Below, piece by piece: positions 6,593 through 9,219 of a stretch of DNA of 9,219 nt. How positions within the stretch are numbered: the first letter of the stretch is position 1; the number at the start of each line of letters is the position of its first letter. Source of the DNA: JBBTIS01 sp038059855 (GTDB lineage Bacteria > Elusimicrobiota > Elusimicrobia > JACQPE01); assembly GCA_964357255.1 (NCBI GenBank), contig CAYHKQ010000085.1:1-9219 (forward strand), given 5' to 3'. The translations under genes and the position numbers were made by a program. The notes below the pieces were generated by a model. That model searched no databases, was not told where the DNA came from, and saw only the letters and a list, made by a program, of their open reading frames with translations.

Positions 6593-7510
6593 ATGATTCG
6601 CGCGATCGTTATTGCCCTTATTGGCTACGGATTTCTTTGGGCCTACGATCCTGCTGAAATGATCTATCAAAAAGGGAGTCGGATATTCTCCTCAAGACCG
6701 CATTCTCTGAAAACCTCCGGGCTTGTTTCCCGTCGCCACCGCAACCGTGGGCCGGTGGTCCAATGGCCGAACGCCGAGCCTTTGCCGCCAGGATCTGACC
6801 TGGGCCGCCCCGTTGGGGAAACGGATTTAAACCAACTGCTGGACAAGCTATTAACCCTCCTTTCCCTGCGCCTTGGTGAAAAAGACTGGTTCACCGGCGC
6901 AACGACCGGTTCAGAAAACAACGGATTTTTTCTGACGTTTATAAACCAAACCCGAGACCGGGTCGTGGCTGAAAAACTGAGCTATGACCGATTAAAGGGC
7001 GCGGGTCAAATCGTAACCTTGGATGATAAAACGCGCTACCGCGTGCGCCTCTTGCCCAATCTCTTTGATCCGGTTCGGGGTAGCACGATTATCCTTGATC
7101 CCGTTGAAGGAACTTCCGGGCCCGCGCATAAAATAAAAACCGGGCGCCTGCTTGATTTGATCAAATCCAATTCTTATGTCTTTAGGGCCGGGGAACGAGA
7201 ATTCTGGCTGGCCTTTGGCACGGATGTTGACTCGGAAAAAAAAGCTTTCGCAAAAACCCGCACGCTCGCCTTCTTCGAGGACAAGGGAATGGACAGCCAT
7301 CTCTGGCAGGTGCCAGGGGAAAGCGTCCCCCCCAATGAACCCAGGGCCGTCAAATTAGGCGAAACGGAACTTCGAGTATTACGCACGCCCGAGAACCGGC
7401 TTCTTCTTTTCGTGCCTTCCTTGATCGCTCAGATGCGTCTTGATTTCCCACCAAGGAATGGCGAGGCCGTCTGGAAATTTCTGCGGACGTTCAACCTGGC
7501 AGACCAGTAA
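6593..7510 (+). CDS. Hypothetical protein with signal-peptide-like N-terminus, no cysteine
   Basis: I do not recognise this 305-residue protein. Residues 1-17 form a short hydrophobic stretch after an N-terminal Arg (R3), ending FLWA, which could be a Sec signal peptide or a membrane anchor. A basic, proline-containing linker follows (about 28-72, with RRHRNR at 47-52 and PLPPG at 63-67), then a leucine-rich helix-like segment (79-94). From about 112 to 300 the sequence alternates short hydrophobic strands with charged turns and looks beta-rich. There is no cysteine in the whole protein, unlike all its iron-sulfur neighbours, which fits an exported protein. It is transcribed away from the kor operon and has no visible functional link to it. 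No Shine-Dalgarno site precedes the ATG. That the frame is a real gene rests on its length and protein-like composition. Confidence 0.72.
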   Translation: MIRAIVIALIGYGFLWAYDPAEMIYQKGSRIFSSRPHSLKTSGLVSRRHRNRGPVVQWPNAEPLPPGSDLGRPVGETDLNQLLDKLLTLLSLRLGEKDWFTGATTGSENNGFFLTFINQTRDRVVAEKLSYDRLKGAGQIVTLDDKTRYRVRLLPNLFDPVRGSTIILDPVEGTSGPAHKIKTGRLLDLIKSNSYVFRAGEREFWLAFGTDVDSEKKAFAKTRTLAFFEDKGMDSHLWQVPGESVPPNEPRAVKLGETELRVLRTPENRLLLFVPSLIAQMRLDFPPRNGEAVWKFLRTFNLADQ

Positions 7511-7547
7511 AGCCTGCCGACACTTTTCCTTCTTTCAAAATGCAACT

Positions 7548-7565
7548 AATCCCGAAAAATCCCGA
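7548..7565. repeat. Short tandem direct repeat AATCCCGA x2
   Basis: AATCCCGA occurs at 7548-7555 and again at 7558-7565, a period of 10 bases. It lies in the 201-bp spacer after the hypothetical gene, well upstream of the ATPase promoter. Two copies of 8 bases could be chance or a weak protein-binding site. Confidence 0.3.
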
Positions 7566-7633
7566 CTGGAAGGTTTGGCGGTGGCCTTGATTTGTAAAGG
7601 TTTAGCCCAGGGGGGAGATGGGTTGCACCCTGT

Positions 7634-7663
7634 TTGACAAAATACTCAATGATTGAGTATATT
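7634..7663 (+). promoter_or_regulatory. Sigma70-type promoter of the ATPase gene
   Basis: A perfect -35 hexamer TTGACA (7634-7639) and TATATT (7658-7663) are separated by 18 bases. Transcription would start near 7670, giving a leader of about 40 bases before the ATG at 7712. This is the clearest promoter in the window. Its spacer is filled almost completely by an inverted repeat (7642-7660), so the promoter is probably repressible. Confidence 0.7.
7642..7660. repeat. Perfect inverted repeat (9+1+9), candidate operator
   Basis: ATACTCAATGATTGAGTAT consists of two exact 9-base arms around a central G. It lies between the -35 and -10 boxes and overlaps the first three bases of the -10 box. A dimeric DNA-binding protein bound here would block RNA polymerase. 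No helix-turn-helix gene is present in the window, so the regulator is unknown; the ATPase itself or a distant repressor are both possible. Confidence 0.65.
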
Positions 7664-7702
7664 ATCTTAGTCGTTGATGCATAGTAGATACACCCATTTT
7701 TT

Positions 7703-7708
7703 AGGAGG
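7703..7708 (+). promoter_or_regulatory. Ribosome binding site of the ATPase gene, short spacing
   Basis: AGGAGG is a full Shine-Dalgarno match but stands only 3 bases before the ATG at 7712, closer than the usual 5-9. No alternative start nearby fits better. Confidence 0.65.
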
Positions 7709-7711
7709 ATT

Positions 7712-8911
7712 ATGACAGTCCCTAAGATTCAGTATGCGCGGCCCCTCGTCGCGGAGATCCAGAAGGCGCTACATAAGGATAATTCCTTTTTGCATGTCAT
7801 TACAGGGCCGCGTCAGTCCGGCAAGACGACCGCCGCCGCCCAGGCGGCGCGGACTTGGAAGGGGGAAGTTATTTTCGCGGCCGCGGATGCTCCGCTACCC
7901 CCGGGACCCGAATGGATACATGCCCAGTGGGCGAATGCCTTGTCGCGTTGCGTCAAAGGGCAAAAGGTTTTGCTTATCCTTGACGAGGTGCAAAAGGTTA
8001 AGGGTTGGAGCGAGGTCGTTAAGTTGCTGTGGGACAAGGAGAAACGAGAGCGCAGGGGAATTCGAGTCATCCTGCTTGGTTCATCTACATTGCTCATGCA
8101 AAAGGGCCTGTCGGAAAGCCTGGCTGGGAGGTTTGTGACCTATCGGTGCAATCATTGGGGTCTTTCCGAAATGCGCCGCGCCTTTGGGTGGGGTATGGAT
8201 GAGTGGATTTTTTTCGGAGGCTATCCCGGCACCGCGCCGTTAAGAAACGACGAGTCGGCATGGCGCCGCTACATTACGGATTCTCTGATCGAAACTGTGC
8301 TGTCTCGTGATGTTTTGCAATTAGCGACGGTGGCCAAGCCGGCCCTGCTTCGGCATTTATTCGGCCTGTCAGTCGCGTATCCTGCGCAGATTCTCTCATA
8401 CAACAAGATGTTGGGACAGCTTCAGGATGCGGGCAATACAACGACCTTGGCCCATTATCTACATTTGTTAGAAACGGCCTTCCTGGTCAGCGGATTAAAT
8501 TCTTTTCGCTCCGGCCGCGGCCGCAAGAGGGCGGGGAGCCCTAAACTTGTGTTTTGGAACAACGCCCTTGTAACGGCTTATTTAGGCGGCGGTTTCAGTG
8601 AAACGAGGAGCGATCTGCCCTGGTGGGGCAGATTGGTGGAAAATGCGGTCGGGGCGCATCTGCTTAACGGCTTGGACCGTGTTACCCATCAGGTGATGTA
8701 TTGGCGCGACCGTAATGACGAGGTGGATTTCGTGATTAAGACGCCCAGGAAATTTTGGGCCGTTGAGGTTAAATCGGGGCTTGATAAGCCGGGCCAAGGG
8801 CTCTCGGCGTTCCTTCGCCGCCATCCCAAAGCCCAATCCTTTATCATAGGCCCTTCAGGAATGTCGCTAGAAGAGTTCTTCACCAAAGAACCCGCAGTGA
8901 TTTTTGACTGA
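7712..8911 (+). CDS. AAA-type ATPase with DUF4143 / PD-(D/E)XK-like C-terminal region
   Basis: The 399-residue protein belongs to the widespread ATPases annotated as AAA_14 plus DUF4143. The N-terminal ATPase domain shows Walker A GPRQSGKTT (32-40), Walker B LLILDEVQ (87-94), a sensor-like LLGSSTLLM (121-129) and the family motif SLAGRF (136-141). The C-terminal region has IETVLSRDV (193-201) and a nuclease-like arrangement ENAVGAHLL (310-318), DEVDF (336-340) and AVEVKSG (350-356). E310, D339, E352 and K354 are candidates for the PD-(D/E)XK-type site. Length is normal and no frame disruption is seen. The cellular role of the family is not established; members are often scattered in multiple copies in accessory regions. 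The gene has its own palindrome-bearing promoter and borders a broken tatC, so it is probably an independent, mobile-type cargo gene unrelated to the kor-hdr operon. Confidence 0.9.
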   Translation: MTVPKIQYARPLVAEIQKALHKDNSFLHVITGPRQSGKTTAAAQAARTWKGEVIFAAADAPLPPGPEWIHAQWANALSRCVKGQKVLLILDEVQKVKGWSEVVKLLWDKEKRERRGIRVILLGSSTLLMQKGLSESLAGRFVTYRCNHWGLSEMRRAFGWGMDEWIFFGGYPGTAPLRNDESAWRRYITDSLIETVLSRDVLQLATVAKPALLRHLFGLSVAYPAQILSYNKMLGQLQDAGNTTTLAHYLHLLETAFLVSGLNSFRSGRGRKRAGSPKLVFWNNALVTAYLGGGFSETRSDLPWWGRLVENAVGAHLLNGLDRVTHQVMYWRDRNDEVDFVIKTPRKFWAVEVKSGLDKPGQGLSAFLRRHPKAQSFIIGPSGMSLEEFFTKEPAVIFD

Positions 8912-8994
8912 TAGGGAAAGCCGTCCAACAATCCGTTATGAGTTCACAATTTTTTACCAAGAGCCCCTTTTATCTTCCGAGTGACATTTTGAGA

Positions 8995-9174
8995 TTATCG
9001 AGGCATCCAGCGCAGAAAAAGAAGGGACACCTCAAAAAGGAAAACGATGGCTGTTCCCAAAATGACCTGAGAAAAGATGTCGGGGCCTGGTGTTAACACA
9101 GCCGCTGCAATAAATGAGCCAAGATAAACATAGCGGCGATTGCTGGCTAGCTGCAAGGGTGTGACTAACCCAAC
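8995..9174 (-). pseudogene. tatC: TatC C-terminal remnant (5' truncated)
   Basis: On the minus strand 60 codons encode an unmistakable TatC C-terminus: LVTPLQLASNRRYVY, then FIAAAVLTPGPDIFSQ and a final hydrophobic helix ending RWMPR before TAA (8997-8995). TatC is the twin-arginine translocase subunit, usually about 240-260 residues with six membrane helices; only roughly the last quarter is here. Reading upstream, an in-frame TAA at 9177-9175 stops the frame directly before VGLVT. The bases to the window edge (9175-9219) do not encode the expected hydrophobic TatC sequence in any frame and contain more stops. The gene is therefore cut, not merely frameshifted. It converges on the ATPase gene with 83 bases between them. 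An assembly chimera at this point cannot be excluded. Confidence 0.8.
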
Positions 9175-9219
9175 TTACGCTAATAGACCCTTGATTTAGC
9201 GCATTTTTTCCTTATTTTC
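9175..9219. other. Foreign DNA at tatC breakpoint, possible end of an insertion sequence
   Basis: Homology to TatC stops near 9170-9175 and AT-rich sequence without coding character begins. It carries an inverted repeat of CGCTAA (9178-9183) and TTAGCG (9196-9201) around a 12-base loop. A non-coding end with a small inverted repeat joined abruptly to a broken gene is what the terminus of an insertion sequence would look like. Only 45 bases are available and no transposase is visible, so the element is unnamed. Confidence 0.35.

Noticed and set aside
6482..6670. Minus-strand small open frame across the divergent spacer
   Set aside because: It covers the promoter region and the 5' end of the rightward gene, has an AT-driven composition and shows no ribosome binding site.
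7608..7632. CAGGG/CCCTG hairpin followed by TTT as a terminator for the hypothetical gene
   Set aside because: The stem is only 5 bp with a 15-base loop and the T run is three bases; too weak to call, and it lies right at the ATPase promoter.
1..9219. CRISPR arrays, tRNA or rRNA genes
   Set aside because: No regularly spaced repeats and no tRNA- or rRNA-like segments were recognised on reading both strands; the window is mostly filled by coding regions.

Overview
The window looks like a piece of an anaerobic bacterial genome, probably from an uncultured lineage. GC is moderate, genes are tightly packed, and Shine-Dalgarno sites and a TatC remnant point to Bacteria rather than Archaea. The core is a redox operon rich in iron-sulfur and flavin proteins. 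I cannot name the phylum from the sequence alone.

Left two thirds (1-6477, minus strand): one operon transcribed right to left. It starts with a 2x[4Fe-4S] ferredoxin subunit (korD-like), followed by the alpha, beta and gamma subunits of a 2-oxoacid:ferredoxin oxidoreductase (korA, korB and korC). Next comes an 1137-residue HdrA/Qmo-type flavo-iron-sulfur protein, and then the start of an HdrC/QmoC-type iron-sulfur protein that runs off the left edge. Every junction is an overlap or a gap of at most one base, so the six proteins are probably co-translated and work together. Kor would oxidise a 2-oxoacid and CoA to an acyl-CoA and CO2. The electrons would pass through KorD or ferredoxin to the Hdr/Qmo-like module. 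That module reads as a QmoA-like half fused to a QmoB-like half (HdrA with a C-terminal MvhD domain). This coupling is inferred from gene order and is the most interesting point in the window.

Middle (6478-6592): a short AT-rich divergent intergenic region with a perfect 16-bp palindrome and weak promoter-like elements close to both start codons. To its right (6593-7510, plus strand) lies a 305-residue protein of unknown function, free of cysteine and with a signal-peptide-like N-terminus.

Right (7511-9219): a 201-bp spacer holds a good sigma70-type promoter whose -35/-10 interval contains a perfect 9+1+9 inverted repeat. This promoter drives a 399-residue AAA-type ATPase with a DUF4143/nuclease-like C-terminal region. 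Convergent with it is a 60-codon remnant of tatC. Its C-terminal end is intact, but homology stops abruptly near 9170-9175, where unrelated AT-rich DNA with a small inverted repeat begins. This looks like an insertion or rearrangement junction and marks the right part as an unstable, accessory region. No tRNA, rRNA or CRISPR array was seen.
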